Shown: piece after piece, positions 34,320-46,530 of the stretch
Layout: each line of letters starts with the position of its first letter
Position numbering within the stretch: position 1 is the first letter of the stretch
Assembly: GCF_032062135.1 (NCBI RefSeq)
Contig: NC_092862.1
Coordinates: forward strand, 43,289,116 to 43,353,115
Direction: 5' to 3'
DNA length: 64,000 nt
From: Pyxicephalus adspersus
Taxonomy: Eukaryota; Chordata; Amphibia; Anura; Pyxicephalidae
Notes under the pieces: model-generated
What the model was told of the DNA's origin: nothing
Databases searched by the model: none
What the model saw: only the letters and a program-made list of their open reading frames with translations
Position numbers and translations under genes: made by a program

Positions 34320-34922
34320 CAGTGTTTTTCAACCTTTTTTGAGCCACGGCACATTTTTTACATTGAAAAAATCCAGCGGCACACAACAAATCAGCACAGT
34401 GGCTTAGTGGTTAGCACTCTGGCCTTTGCAGTGCTGGGTCCAAGGGTTCAAATCTCGGCCAGGACACTAATCTGCATGAAGTTTGCAAGATCTCCCTGTG
34501 TCTGTGTTGGTTTCCTCCGGGTACCCCTGTTTCCTCCCATGTCCTAAAAACATGCAGTAAGGGTAATTAGCTTCCCCTCAGAATTGACCTTAGACTACAT
34601 TAATGACATATGACTATGGTAGGGACATTAGATTGTGAGCTCCTTTGAGGAAGAGTTAGTGACACGACTATCGACTTTGTACAGCGCTGCGTAATATGAT
34701 GGCTCTATAGAAATACTGTGTAATGTTACAAAATGACACTCTGTAGTTAATTCTCTTGTCTCTAAGAATAAACAAGGTAATTAAGCTACCTACTGCCACC
34801 CACTGACATGGAAGAGTATTACATTACTCTGCCAGTCATTACAGCACAGACAGTCGACCATGGTAGTTGGATAATTTCTCACGGCACATTAGTGTGCTGC
34901 GCACAGTGGTTGAAAATCACTG
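34320..34922. mobile_element. hAT-like non-autonomous element, interrupted by a SINE
   Basis: TIRs CAGTGTTTTTCAACC (34320-34334) and GGTTGAAAATCACTG (34908-34922). They are flanked by 8-bp duplications CCCTAGAG (34312-34319) and ACCTAGAG (34923-34930), 7 of 8 matching. An 8-bp duplication and a CAGTG tip are hAT hallmarks. Subterminal CCACGGCACA and CACGGCACATTAGTGTGC are typical of this vertebrate family. Confidence 0.82.
34391..34735 (+). mobile_element. tRNA-derived SINE
   Basis: The head resembles a tRNA with pol III boxes: A-box-like TGGCTTAGTGGTTAGCAC and B box GGTTCAAATC (34445-34454). The body has TTGGTTTCCTCCGGGTA. The tail is GATTGTGAGCTCCTTTGAGG, then GTACAGCGCTGCGTAATATG, the LINE-like 3' tail also seen at 57990, 59920, 61690 and 63660. 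It interrupts the hAT-like element, so it inserted later. Confidence 0.8.
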
Positions 34923-35084
34923 ACCTAGAGGCTCCATCACTCCAAGTGTACCAACTGTTTTGAATGTTAGCAGCGATGGGCGTTTTTTGTCCCCTAGGTT
35001 TATACACAAAGCAGATTACTTTTAATCTCAGGTAAAAATAAGTACTATGGTTTATATTGGGATCGTTTTATATTTACAAATATA

Positions 35085-36937
35085 GGGTAATTATTTTACT
35101 TGCCTTTCTCCCAAAGTAATGTCATCTGTGTGAAAACAATTTGTCCTAATTCACTAGTGGTAAAACACACATTGTGAATGATTAGATCATATCCTGTGCA
35201 AAGGGAGAGCTGTGCACAATAGACAAAAACATTTTGTTGCTTACTGCATCATTCATCAGTTGAGGATAATCTTCCTAATTAATTTATCTTAAGCCTATCT
35301 GCTGGTCTCCATACATCACAGCAGTTGATTGTGGTCTTTACAGCCATCTGTTTATATTAAATCAGCAGCATTAAGTCAGTTTAACCATCTTATTTAACTT
35401 AATATTAAAAAAAGGATTGTTCTTTTAAGTATTAATGAAGTGGCAAATCAACTAAGGAAGTGGGAAAAATTTTACCTGAATTCTTGTTCCAACAAAAAAA
35501 AAATACATTTTGCAGTACTGGAACACAAAGCCTATAATTTATATGAAATATAATATATATATAATATAATATATATATATTAAAAATGTAAATATATGCG
35601 AAAATTTAATACTTCATTGTAGGCTATTATATTTATATTCTTTGATATAAAATTGGCACCTGCCCAATAGAGTAGTATGATGATAGCCTTAGGAGGATTG
35701 CCATGTGATTCTTACATCCCAATGGAAACTTATTTGGTAGGACAGTCTTGACTCTTTTGTTGCTTAGCATGATCTGGCTTTTTTTGGATTTTCAGAATTA
35801 TGGACTAGCATTTATTGCTCTACTCCAATAAAACAACTATATACATTAAAATTCAAATATGTGGGCCATCTTATCAATAAGAAGACTTAATGAATAACTA
35901 GTGCTAACTTCCCCCCAAAAAAACAAGGAAATACTAGGGACTGATATCAATCAAACTCAAGTACTTACACTAGCAACATTTAAAGTACAATTGCAATTAG
36001 TCTTAAATTGAGCTGATGTCCAATTAATCAAATTCAATTAGAATTGGTTAGAGAAGCCTGGCTGCTACTTACCTTCTTAATTCCTATGGAAGTAGTAACA
36101 GTATACCTAATTTTTCACACACTTGATAATTTAAAATTATATTTTGATACACAAAACCTTAGAATTATTAGAGGGCTCTTTTTATCATGACTGTATATAT
36201 ATATATATATATATATATATTTCCAGAAATCCATACAATTTTTATTACAACTTAGAACAAGATAAACAAAGGTAAAACATAAATCTGCATTAATATATTA
36301 TACTTATTTTCTTATGTTAAACAGAGCTTTGTGTCTGCTGTGCCATGTATCTGGCAAATGCTTGCAACATATACAGAGTTATCATAGCTGGGGAGAGCCC
36401 CACTGGCACTTAATATGAAGCTCTATAAAATCATCATTTTGTGCTCTTGTGTTGGACCCCAGGGTAACATTAGATTGCTTTAATACTTGAAAAATAACTT
36501 ATAATATCTTCTGAAACACAGAAAAAGAAATTGTAGCTATAGCTGTAAAGGTATATTCCTACTGAACTGGTATCCACTTGAAATACTGAATATTTTTAGG
36601 TATTGTATATAACTCAGCAATGAAAATGTTTGCCTTTCATATACACAAAACTGATAAAATAATACTCCACATCACTTTCACAAACTAGAACCCTTGAGTG
36701 GTTCAGTGGAATCTATTACTAGAGGCAATTACTACCGGCAAGAAAAAGGAGGGTAGTCCTGATCTCCCTATATGAATCCTTAGGTAGTCTAAATGCAGAA
36801 CAATGTGTCTAGTTCTTAGGACCTTACTTAAAAAATATTGATAGGACAGGCCAAGTCCAGAGGCAGACAATGAAAAAGTAAGATTGGAGATTTAGAGGAA
36901 AGAAGGGAAAGGGGAGGAGGGAATGAAACCTTTAAAG
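35085..36937. other. Unassigned AT-rich stretch
   Basis: Contains TA-rich arrays at 35550-35581 and 36193-36220. No gene seen. Confidence 0.55.
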
Positions 36938-37282
36938 CAAAACTAAAGTTCCACTTCTAAAATTTGTGATCAGGCAAGGCTTTATTGCAGAACAGGACAG
37001 GTGATGTCCTTTCTGCAAAAAAACATACTTATCTACCTGTTCCCTTTCCTCTCTTATCATAAAATACACAGCTCAGCTTAGGAAGCCAGGTTTTTCTGAC
37101 ACATCTCTGGTTTCACAGCAGCACTCCTATGTGCTTCTGTAGGAATTATTTCATCCCAGACAAGATGGTCAAAGATCGAAGCCAGAAGGAATAGGTGACA
37201 GTGCCCATGACAAAATTGGGACAGGTTAGTGACATATCTTGTCCCTTCTGCAATACAGCCCCTGTTTGAAAAAGTTCCACTT
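36938..37282. mobile_element. MITE family B, best-preserved copy
   Basis: The left end ACTAAAGTTCCACTT, then GGCTTTATTGCAGAA, is mirrored at the right by TTCTGCAATACAGCCCCTG and AAGTTCCACTTTA. This gives terminal inverted repeats of about 45 bases around a 250-base core. Confidence 0.68.
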
Positions 37283-37464
37283 TAAATACATTAGAAGATA
37301 TGAATAGGATCTAGGATGGCAATATTTTCAATATAAACTTAAGACAAAGAATATAGGAACATGGTCCCAAAAGAGGAGGCCAGGGGGAAAGTTCAAAACT
37401 AACCCCAGAAAGTATTATTTTTCAGAAAGTTGATGCATGAAACAGGTTTCCAGCAGAAGTATTA

Positions 37465-37685
37465 GGCCCTGATTTATTAAGCTCTCCAAGGCTGGAGAGG
37501 ATACACTTTCATCAGTGAAGCTTGGTAATCCAGCAAACATGGAACAATTTCCTCAAAGTCATTTCCTATTTGCTAGAAATGTTTTGAATCCTGGACTAGA
37601 TCCTTTCTAGGTTTGCTGGATCACCCAGCTTCATTGATAAAAGTGTATTGTCTCCAGCCTTGGAGAGCTTTAATAAATCAGGTCC
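37465..37685 (+). mobile_element. Hairpin MITE
   Basis: GGCCCTGATTTATTAAGCTC to TTTAATAAATCAGGTCC, + orientation, close to the family consensus. Confidence 0.87.
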
Positions 37686-39227
37686 ATTGAGTCAGTAAAT
37701 TTAAACATGCTTCAAGTAGGTGGCCACTTGTGACCCATAACCAACTTACTGTTCATTCAGATATGAACAGTAAAAACAAATTAAAGGAACTCTATGAAAA
37801 AAAGTAATGTTGTATTCATTCTTGTTGTAACACTATTTCCATCTGCTGATTAGTTTAGTGTTCATGTAGAAGTTTTAAAATGCGTTTAAGACACAAAATT
37901 AAAACAATTTCATTGCATTATAAAAAACTTCATTCCTAATGTATGCAGCTAGTGCTCAGGTAATGCATGAAGTGTTTCTTGGTAGACCATTGCATTCTTA
38001 TTTTGGAAGTGTATTAATTAACAGAACGTATTTGAAAAGCTCATTTGGAAACCAACACCAAAAGTGTTTTTATTATACCTGCTTCTTTTATTTGTATACT
38101 GCCAATGCCACAAATTGCTTTGCTTTAACAGTTTTACATGCTGGAATTAAATTACTACTTTATTTAATACTAATGTTTGTCTTTTTTTATTCTAGACATT
38201 TATGTAGTTTGAAAATTTAATGATGCAAGTTCATCAGTAGCTGGAAGAAATTACATTTGCCTGAGGACAATAAGCTACATATATAAATGTAAATGCTAAA
38301 GGCATCAGGAATGTTGCATGTCATCCCCAAAATCTGGGACCTTTGAAGAAAGTAATTATAAAAACTATTGTAGTAAAATATGTCTAACTTGTCCCTTCAT
38401 CTTGCAAATAAAGAAGCCATTGGATTTACAGAATGAGAAAGGTGTCAACTAAACAGTAACATTTAATGATTAAACACGACAGACCGTAGACAAAATGGAC
38501 CGGAAGGTTCAGGAAATGTACACAAGTGATGGGCTTTGCTGTTCCTTGCCTCAGGTGAAGCTCCAGGGAAACAGCTGCATTGTATCCACCAAGAAAGAAC
38601 TGAGGCAGCTGCACTGCCTATTATATATAAAGAAAAGCACACATGTTCCATAAAGCACTTGTTTCTTAAGACAGCTCAAACCAAAGAGGTCACTAGCTCA
38701 GAAAGATCTGGTGTATTTCTTAAATGTTTTGACATTTAACAATGGTATATACTCAAAAGCAACATTTAATTTATTGTGGCAAAGCTTTATATTAGGAGAA
38801 ATGCATAGAGAGAAAATAAATAATAACTTTTAATGATAAAATGTTGTGATAAAAAAATAACAAATGGTACATTTGCAGCTAAAGCTGTAATTCCTTGCAT
38901 TATGCTATCCCAAACATAAGTCTCTGAGGATTGTAGGTGATTGACATTGAAACAACTGACTAACAGTTTGCTGTACCGACTGAATTTTTTTCTACCCCTT
39001 TATTGGTGAGCACATGATTTACCTCACAGTGTTCTTTCTCTCAATTATTGCTTAAGAAGAATTTTATTTTCAGCAGTAGCGATATGATTGATTAATTGCA
39101 AATATGATTGTGAAAAACTGGGGAACCTTTGGGTATACTGTGCCACAAATGAAACTGTACAGAACACATGAAGGCTTGCTAAAGCTATATAGAATGTACA
39201 TAGCTATATGGAACGTACAAGTGTAAA

Positions 39228-39274
<47 letters not shown>

Positions 39275-41267
39275 ACAGAGGTAATTCTTTCTCTGAGATA
39301 TGGAAAAAGTTAATAAAAATAGTAGGGACCTGCATAGCAAACAGAAAATGTTGATACAGCAAATGTTCATTTTGTTTAGGAGTATGCCTGGGGATGTGAA
39401 GTACAGCACAGCATAGAGTGCGAAATTCAGGAGTATGTGGGTCAGTGTACCCTTATATAGGAGGTCAGAACCCCACCCCTACATAATAAATCAGCAGAAA
39501 CTAAATAGAATATTGAAATATGAATTTGATTCTAGACTGATTTTATGCTGATAGGGGGATTAAAGTATAACTACATTATTTTTTTATTTGGATGGAGTTG
39601 TACAAGGATTAAAAGCACTATTATTTATATAATATAGTTATATATTGCTGTCTTTTGTCCCTCTTAGGAAGAACTATTCATATACATTTCTAATTTTTCC
39701 CAAAAGTCAGAGAAAATCAAAGATTTTACTATCAAAATAGGGATATACAGAAAATCATCCAATGGGCACTCTTTTAACATAACAAAGATATTATCTTACT
39801 TCCTGTTGGGTCTACAGAGAAAAGAAATCTCCCTAATGAGACAGATGGCAAAAAAATGGTTATGGTTTGAACCTTTTTATCCACTACACTATCCAAAATG
39901 AAAAAAAAAAAGTTGTGTCTTCAGAAATACTTTGAAAACAACTTAAACAAAGGTGAGGGTATCTTTTAAAGTTACTCGGAATGGAGGTGATGTCTCCTGC
40001 ATCACTTTACAAATTCAGTCTTCAAGGGTTTGTATGTCTAAAACATAACTAACCTGACTTTAAAAGAGAGAATCTTTCTTATTTCTTAAAGATGTGGGAC
40101 AGATTTTATGGTAAACAAGGTCTTGTGTTGTCATTATCATAATAACATAATAAACTTCAAAGCATCATTCAAGGAGACACTCTTCTGCAGTTTTTATAAT
40201 TCATAATACAAATGCATTTGGAAGTTGTCACTTCTTTAGAGAAAATTAGTTTGATGTACAGCTGCCATAGCTTAGAAGGAACATCACAGTGTTTCTTTGT
40301 GGTTACCTAGTGTAAGATCTCACCCTGTGTTCATCAATATCTTTTGCTAAGGGGAATGCAGCAAAAGAAACCTATTTTGAAGTTCAGCAGTCTAGTTGAA
40401 AACAAAACCTTGGAGGATTCTGAATCATTGATAAAGCAAGTGCAACAATGAAATCTAAAACATTACAAATAGAGCACTGGCCATTCTGCAGTCCTGACGA
40501 CTGTGCAATTACTTTATGTAATAATGTACTATAAAATCAACTATATCTTTCACATTTTGTTTCTCCTAATTTTATTTATAGTCATTTCTTTTTAACTATG
40601 CATATTTACATTAATAAAATATTTCATAGAAAACAAAGAGAACAAAGGGGTCTATAAAAACTTTCTGAAACAAACAACTAGTATTCTTTAAACTTTTAAA
40701 ACAAATTGCACAACAACATTTAAACGTGGAAGAACAAAGTATAAATATTTGGGTGTTTAAAAGGTAACAATATAAAAATTGTAAAATGGACACACGAAGT
40801 AAACAGATCAGAACCAATCTCAAATGCACCATGTAGTAAAATACCTGAGCTACATATATATACAGGGATGTTCAAGTCGTATTAGTGTTTCTGTTTGGTC
40901 AAAGAAGTATGGAGTGTTTGTTAATCTACCTAATCAACTCCCTGGACAAACAACTGCAATCAGATCACATTTTCTGAACTTTTTCATTGCTTCATCCATG
41001 CAAAATGGTGATGCCAGATTGAGAGAGTGAACTATGCATAAATATACTAACATCTATTGTCTATGGACATTTTTAATAAAGAAATGTTAGTACTTTAACA
41101 TCCAAAGCTCTATTTAATATTAACAAAAATGAGTTGGATTTGTTTTCAAAGCTACAATAGATACTACATGAGCCTTAAATTTTGAGAACAGTGCAGCGTA
41201 ATAATTTGCTACAAAATTTCTTAATCTGAATTTCATTGCCAATATAAAGTCACACACTGAATTTAAT
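37686..41267. other. Unassigned stretch with one microsatellite
   Basis: AT-rich with a (TA)n(GA)n array at 39231-39274. A 93-codon open frame at 37939-38220 has no recognisable family and no splice context. No gene supported. Confidence 0.5.
39231..39274. repeat. (TA)n(GA)n compound microsatellite
   Basis: About 17 TA units followed by GAGAGAGAGA. Confidence 0.95.
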
Positions 41268-41480
41268 TTCTAAGCATGTGGTTGGCTTAATGGTCTCTTG
41301 CCTTTGCGGCGATGAATCCTAGGTTTGAAGTCTGGCCAGGACACTATTTGCAAGGAGTTTGCACGTTTTCCGTATGTTCAATTGGGTTTTCTCCACATCC
41401 TGAAAACACGCAGTTAGAATAATCAGCTCTCCCTAAATTACCATTGGTGTGTGTGCAAATCAGCATGTGGTATGGATGCA
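41268..41480 (+). mobile_element. tRNA-derived SINE, diverged copy
   Basis: TGGTTGGCTTAATGGTCTC (A-box-like), GGTTTGAAGTCTGGCCAGG (degenerate B box), GACACTATTTGCAAGGAGTT and TTTTCTCCACATCC align in order with the SINE at 34391. The 3' tail is missing or unrecognisable. Confidence 0.7.
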
Positions 41481-42280
41481 TGACAATAATGGTAAAACGT
41501 TAAAATTTAAGAATGTCAGACAAAGAAAACTGAAAAAGCTTTTGTTTTACCTTGGTCCTAGCGGTTAAACAACAGTACAGAAAAGAGGAAGGCTGAGCAT
41601 GTGCTGCTGGGGAGTGGAGGAGCTGTGGTTTTCTGTTCGCTCTGACCTTATGTTCAAACAACTACAATGCCAGTTTGCTTTTATAGTATCATAAGCGCTT
41701 TAAATTTTATTTTAATTTTCAGTTTACATTCTGGAGTTTAAACATTAACAGAAACAACAAGAAAAGCAAAATTAATTGCCATTTATTTATTTATAGAATG
41801 TCAATTGTTTTTTGCAGTCTCTAAAGTAGTAAATAACAGATACATATGGCGTGTTTGGTTCCAAGATACATATAACACTCATAGAAGCATGGACCACCAG
41901 GAAGCAAACATTTTATCATCTGTGGCTGGCAGAAGGATATAAATAAAAATTGTTGGTACATTTAAGCATGCTTAGCTAAAAGTATCTTCAGGCAAAACAA
42001 AGTGCATGTTATCAATATGCATATGGAATGTCTCTGAGCCAAAACTACCCCTAAGTGATATTGTCAGTAGGACAACGTTTTCCCATGTGAGACATTGAAC
42101 AACAGTAAATCATATGTGTGGGAAGGAAAGCCTGCTAGCTATGTACATTATCTATTCCCTTTTGTGCCTTGCCTCTCTCCCTTCCTAACTCCTGTTAGTG
42201 GCTCCTTCAATTAAAGCTTAGCTGAAACTGTTCTGCTGCTTCACTGTGTAAGTACGGGGTTCTGAAGAATCTGAAATGTG

Positions 42281-42323
<43 letters not shown>

Positions 42324-42588
42324 ATTTAAATTTATGCATGCACATTTCTTTTAGCTTCTGCTGATTATTATTTATTGGGAAGACTATGATACTAATGTAT
42401 TATTTAAAGAACTGTAAGCATTTCTTGAGTTACGAATATCAACCCAAACCCACCTCAACATGACCCACTACTCATTTAATTACTTGCTTAATTGCTGAAC
42501 TTTTTTCAAAGAATTGCTGAAAAGACCAGATTAATTAAAAGTATATGATTTCAAGAATGTACTTGGGCAGAATTGAGGCAGAACCAAT
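41481..42588. other. Unassigned stretch with (TA)n
   Basis: A (TA)n(TG)n array lies at 42284-42324. Nothing else recognised. Confidence 0.5.
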
Positions 42589-42780
42589 GGGCCTGATTTA
42601 TTAAAGCTCTCCAAGACTCTCCAGCAAACCTAAAATGGATCTGGTCCAGGATTAAAATCATTTGCAAACTCTTAGCAAATGCTTTTTAAGAAATCCATTT
42701 CAAGTTTCTTGGATTGCCCAGGTTCACCCATGATAGTATATCTTATCCAGTCTTAAAAATCTTGAAAAAATCAATGTCCC
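42589..42780 (-). mobile_element. Hairpin MITE in reverse orientation
   Basis: GGGCCTGATTTATTAAAGCT at the left. The asymmetric centre reads GGATCTGGTCCAGGATTAAA then TTAAGAAATCC, the reverse complement of the centre in the other copies. The right tip is eroded (AAAATCAATGTCCC). Confidence 0.8.
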
Positions 42781-44469
42781 ATTGGTTGACATTTTCTCCA
42801 TGGGCAGCTAATAATAAAGTGGTCTTTTTAAAGTCCAAATTGGCTCACTGAATCCCTCCATCCCACCCTGCTCCCACTAAAAAATCAACTTTCAGTCCAT
42901 CCTCCTATGACTCTTCTTAACACTTCTGCTGGTGGAAACAGGTGATTCCTTCTCTGCACTTTGTCATGACATCATCACTCTGCCAGAGCCTGAGTAAAAA
43001 ATCTGAATTGCAATAATTGTTGATAAAGAGGTACACTTTAAAGTATTTCTAATATATACAATATATTGACTAAAACCATGTATTAACACAGTTTCAGCAC
43101 CATGGAGAGCTATTGCCAACAAATTCACCAGCAGTCTAAATCCAAATCAGCAATTTATTATTGAGATGTAATTGCTGTTAAATAAAGGCTTATTGTACTT
43201 TATGCATATTCATCCAATTGTAATGATAATGAATGGAAGTGTGGTATATAGTGCCACTCCAAATAAATCTCACTTTGGAATAAATCTTTTAAGGTTTAGA
43301 TCTACTTTAAACTTAGAAATCCTTGAAATTGCCAAATGCATTTATACCTTGTGACTGTAGTTGTATATTGATGCCAACCAATACCAACACACACACAAAC
43401 ACCTATATTTTTAACATATAAAGTTATCAGTGCTGTAGTTATATTATGTTCACTTTTTACTGCAGAAAACATCTTCAAAACTATCTCTAGCCCATGATCT
43501 ATAGATATACGTCCAGTATGTTCAATTTGGGGTTTAGGAACATGGCCTTTCTGAATGTATGTTTTAGACAAGTGAATGATACCAAGCAGTTGTTTTAATG
43601 TAGAATTTCATGAAAAGGAAAGTCTGTGTTATATGCTACGTTTCTGTGCAGCTGTCCTTACCAGCAAACCTGCCCTGAAGTCTTTCTTTAAATGAACCCA
43701 ATGCAGATCTTGCGGAAGACATCCACCTGTTATCTCAGCTCTCGGGCTGTGACACTTATGGCTTTAATTTGCTTCGTATTATTTGACTATTTTCTCTAAG
43801 TGCTCCAATGTTGTTTAGCTACTGATTAGGCTGACGACACTACTGAACGTAGATAAGAAAGGAAGAATCAAAGTGTGGTGCTTCAGCATTGTAGCTGCTT
43901 TAAAATGTTTAGGGCTGTAATTTTGTTTAATTCAATTCAGTTTATTTATATTTAGATGAACAAAGCAATGGCTGTGGTGCAGAGGAAATGGTTCTGGCAC
44001 ACAGGCTTTTTAATGTTGATTGTATTCTTTGTAAAGTGTTTACCTCATTTTGATGACAGTAATATAAGTGATAAGTTGATGCAGTTATTTCACAAGGCAA
44101 TGTACACAAGACAATCCTCATTTTTTCTGGTACCCCAGAAAGAACTAGAAATTTAGATTCACAGCAGAAACCCAAAACAGCTCGGTTTTTTCATCTTTAT
44201 CCATAACTTTTAATAGCTATGGGCAAGTGAAATGATTCATGCAAATCTAAAATCACAGGTCACAGATCAGACAGATTTGTTCGGTTCTGTAGCTTGGTAA
44301 ACTCAGTTTGTATTGTAAATTACTATTCCTAATAACAGCTGAACTTGATGTACTTGGTCAAAAAGAAATGTCCTTAGATTTGTGGGATCAGTGCTATAAT
44401 CCTAGGTAGGCTCCAGGTCCAGCAAAGTTATGTGCTCAAAAAGTGAAGTCAGATGACTACTTAAATATA
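42781..44469. other. Unassigned stretch
   Basis: No gene or clear repeat. The 66-codon frame at 43956 and its antisense frame show no family features. Confidence 0.5.
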
Positions 44470-44815
44470 GAGAATGACCATGTTTTTCCATCCTGATGGC
44501 TTTAGCATTTTCAAAAAATGACAATGCCAGGATTCATCAGGATTAAATTGTGAAAGTGTGAGTCGGGTAACCTAGGATGTCATTTTCACACATGGATTGG
44601 CCACCAGACCATAACCCCATTGAAAATCTTTGGGATGTACTGGAGAAAAGCTACACAGTGGTGTGACTTTCTCATCATCAATACAAGATACTGCTAAAAA
44701 AATTATTGCAACTCTGCATAGAAAAATGCTGTGATTTTTTATAAGCAAAGGAAACCATGGTGAGTGCATTCTGTTATCAGAGCTAAAGGATATCCAACGA
44801 CATATTATGTAAAAC
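44470..44815 (+). pseudogene. Tc1-like transposase relic (C-terminal part)
   Basis: In frame around 44517: NDNARIHQD, the region of the second catalytic Asp. At 44592-44664: MDWPPDHNPIENLWDVLEK, the Tc1 signature near the catalytic Glu (HNPIE). A degenerate QYKIL...LLQL block follows, then GCTAAAGGATATCCAACGA, the usual 3' end. In-frame stops (for example TGA near 44664) and shifts make it dead. Same family as 52027-52440. Confidence 0.8.
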
Positions 44816-44994
44816 ACACACTAATACATCCAGACGGTAGGACAGAAAACAGCATACTCTCACAAAAAGGAAGATGTAGAGGCCGGACAAAATTGTTTAT
44901 ATAATAAGAATAGAAATCAGGACTCTACTGACAACTAAATCATCATTTACTTCTATGAGTAGCATATATAAATGGTACCTGTTAAAGGAAAAAA

Positions 44995-45335
44995 TAAATT
45001 CTGCAGTAAATATTATCCAAATGGCAAAGGCATTATTATGATCTCTCTTCTTCCTGGTTTCAATCTTTGACCATCTTGATTGGCCAGGCCACGATGATGT
45101 AACTTCCACACCTGCAGGGGAAGCCAGGATGGACTGGGTATCCCCGCTTTCTACACTGAGCTGTTCATGTGTGATGACAGCATCTGCAATGTAACAGGGA
45201 CAGATGAGTGTTTTTTTTAAATTGTGATCATGAAGGGCCAGCTATTTTTTTGCAGACGGAACATTGCCTTTCTGCAATAAAGCCCTGCCTGATCACAAAC
45301 TTTGTAAGTGTAACTTTAGTTTCACTTGTAGTTAT
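44995..45335. mobile_element. MITE family B copy
   Basis: TTGATTGGCCAGGCCACGAT, GATGTAACTTCCACACCTG and GGGTATCCCCGC match the family. The right end (TTTCTGCAATAAAGCCCTGC, then AACTTTAGTTTCACTT) is the reverse complement of the left end at 36945, as expected for a TIR. Confidence 0.65.
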
Positions 45336-45404
45336 TTTGCCTGGAATTCAACTCAAAGGTTCCAATAAATGGCTCAATACCAATCGTCACACACTAAATT
45401 GTTT

Positions 45405-45615
45405 TAAGTGTAAGTAAAGCCCACTGTACTCACCTGTCCTTGTTCTGTCTTATGGCGCCCCATCTTCTTCCTTCTTTTCTTCCTAGTTGCGAACATCATG
45501 ATTGGCTAAACCAACATGGCGTACTTTGGTCCTGGCAAAGCACAGGGGAAGCCAGAATTGCTGAGTATCCCGGCAAATAATGCTGAGCTGCATGTATGCT
45601 TTAGTTCTGCTTTGA
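45405..45615. mobile_element. MITE family B copy (second, adjacent)
   Basis: TAAGTAAAGCCCACTGTACT, ATGATTGGCTAAACCAACAT, CAGGGGAAGCCAGAATTGCT and TTAGTTCTGCTTTG repeat the block order of the copy 100 bp upstream. Confidence 0.6.
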
Positions 45616-45722
45616 TTTGTAAACCTTTCATAAACCTTACCATCTTAAAGTGAATTGTCTGTGTTTCTTTTAGCAATCAATCATCTTTTTTTTAAATACA
45701 GGGTAAAGTTATAAAATGATAA

Positions 45723-46525
45723 TGTAAGAAACTTACCTGTCCTGCGAGCCCGCGGCATCCCTGGGTAACCCAGCCGCAGAGGGAGACGCTGTTGCAGCAG
45801 GCAGCATGGCCGCGGCTGCTGCTGCTGCTCTGCTCGCAGCGTGTCTCTCTCTGCAGGCGAAGGGATCCATCCTGGCCAAACTACCGTTCGGCCAGGCGGC
45901 ATCCCTTGCATCTCTATGGACGTGTTTACAGAAAGTCCTGTTCTCAGCACTCCTTTGGATGTGCAAAGTAATGCACGTCCCAGGGGTGCTGTGGGAAGAG
46001 GTGCGGGTGCTACCACGTGTGCCTCTTGTACCCTCCAAGGGTGTGGCACTCGGCTGCCTCGCTGCGGGGCGGGGCATAGTTAGTTTGAGTTCCCTGCGGC
46101 CAATCGATCGCAGGGGATTCAGTTACTCTCCAATCATATGGCGCCAGGTGGTGCAAGGTCATTGGTCACTCTGGCCATTTAAGGAGAACCTGTCCTGACC
46201 ACCATTGCCCGCTATAAGCCTCTGTGAACACAGTGTGCTTGGGTGCGTTCTTGTGTTGGTTTATGCTAATCTCGTTTGTCATTTCCATAGCGAACTGGTC
46301 TAAAACCTGACTCTTGCCTGAACTCTGCCTGCCCTGACCTTGGATTGTTTGTGAACATTCTTGTCTGCCGCCTGCCCTGACCTCGGATTGTTCCTGACCT
46401 GCCTTTGCCTTACCCTTCTGTACTACGGTTTTCGGACTTAACCCTCGTCTTGTTTATGACAATAATAAAACTTGATAAAAGGATATTTGGAGTTGGCTGT
46501 AGTTTGTGTGCCCAGGCGCATTACA
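45723..46525 (+). mobile_element. Solo LTR with exact 5-bp target duplication
   Basis: 803 bp starting TGTAAG and ending GCATTACA, with TGTAA/TTACA inverted tips. It is flanked on both sides by GATAA (45718-45722 and 46526-46530). Inside are GC-rich sequence, a TTTAAG TATA-like box near 46177 and AATAAA at 46464-46469 near the 3' end, the order of an LTR read on the + strand. No internal retroelement genes adjoin it, so the pair has recombined to a single LTR. A 130-codon open frame at 45806-46198 with an Ala-rich start (GCTGCTGCTGCT) lies wholly inside the LTR and is not a cellular gene. Confidence 0.88.
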
Positions 46526-46530
46526 GATAA

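Larger units (their letters stand above)
33553..35084. mobile_element. Outer DNA transposon with nested insertions
   Basis: The left end TATATACTCAAGTATAAACC (33553-33572) is mirrored by a degenerate right end (ATATTTACAAATATA after GGTTTATATTGGG, 35050-35084). This is the pattern of the TCGAGTATAAGCC repeat common in frogs. The interior holds a 46-bp tandem duplication (33883-33974) and a C/T-rich block. A hAT-like element carrying a SINE is inserted at 34320-34922. Open frames on both strands of the C/T-rich block are compositional. Confidence 0.6.

Noticed and set aside
34391..34465. A functional tRNA gene
   Set aside because: A- and B-box-like words are present, but the sequence continues into a SINE body and 3' tail and does not close into a plausible cloverleaf.
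45806..46198. 130-codon Ala/Leu-rich open frame as a gene
   Set aside because: It lies entirely inside a solo LTR with exact target duplications, and GC-rich DNA gives long frames on both strands.
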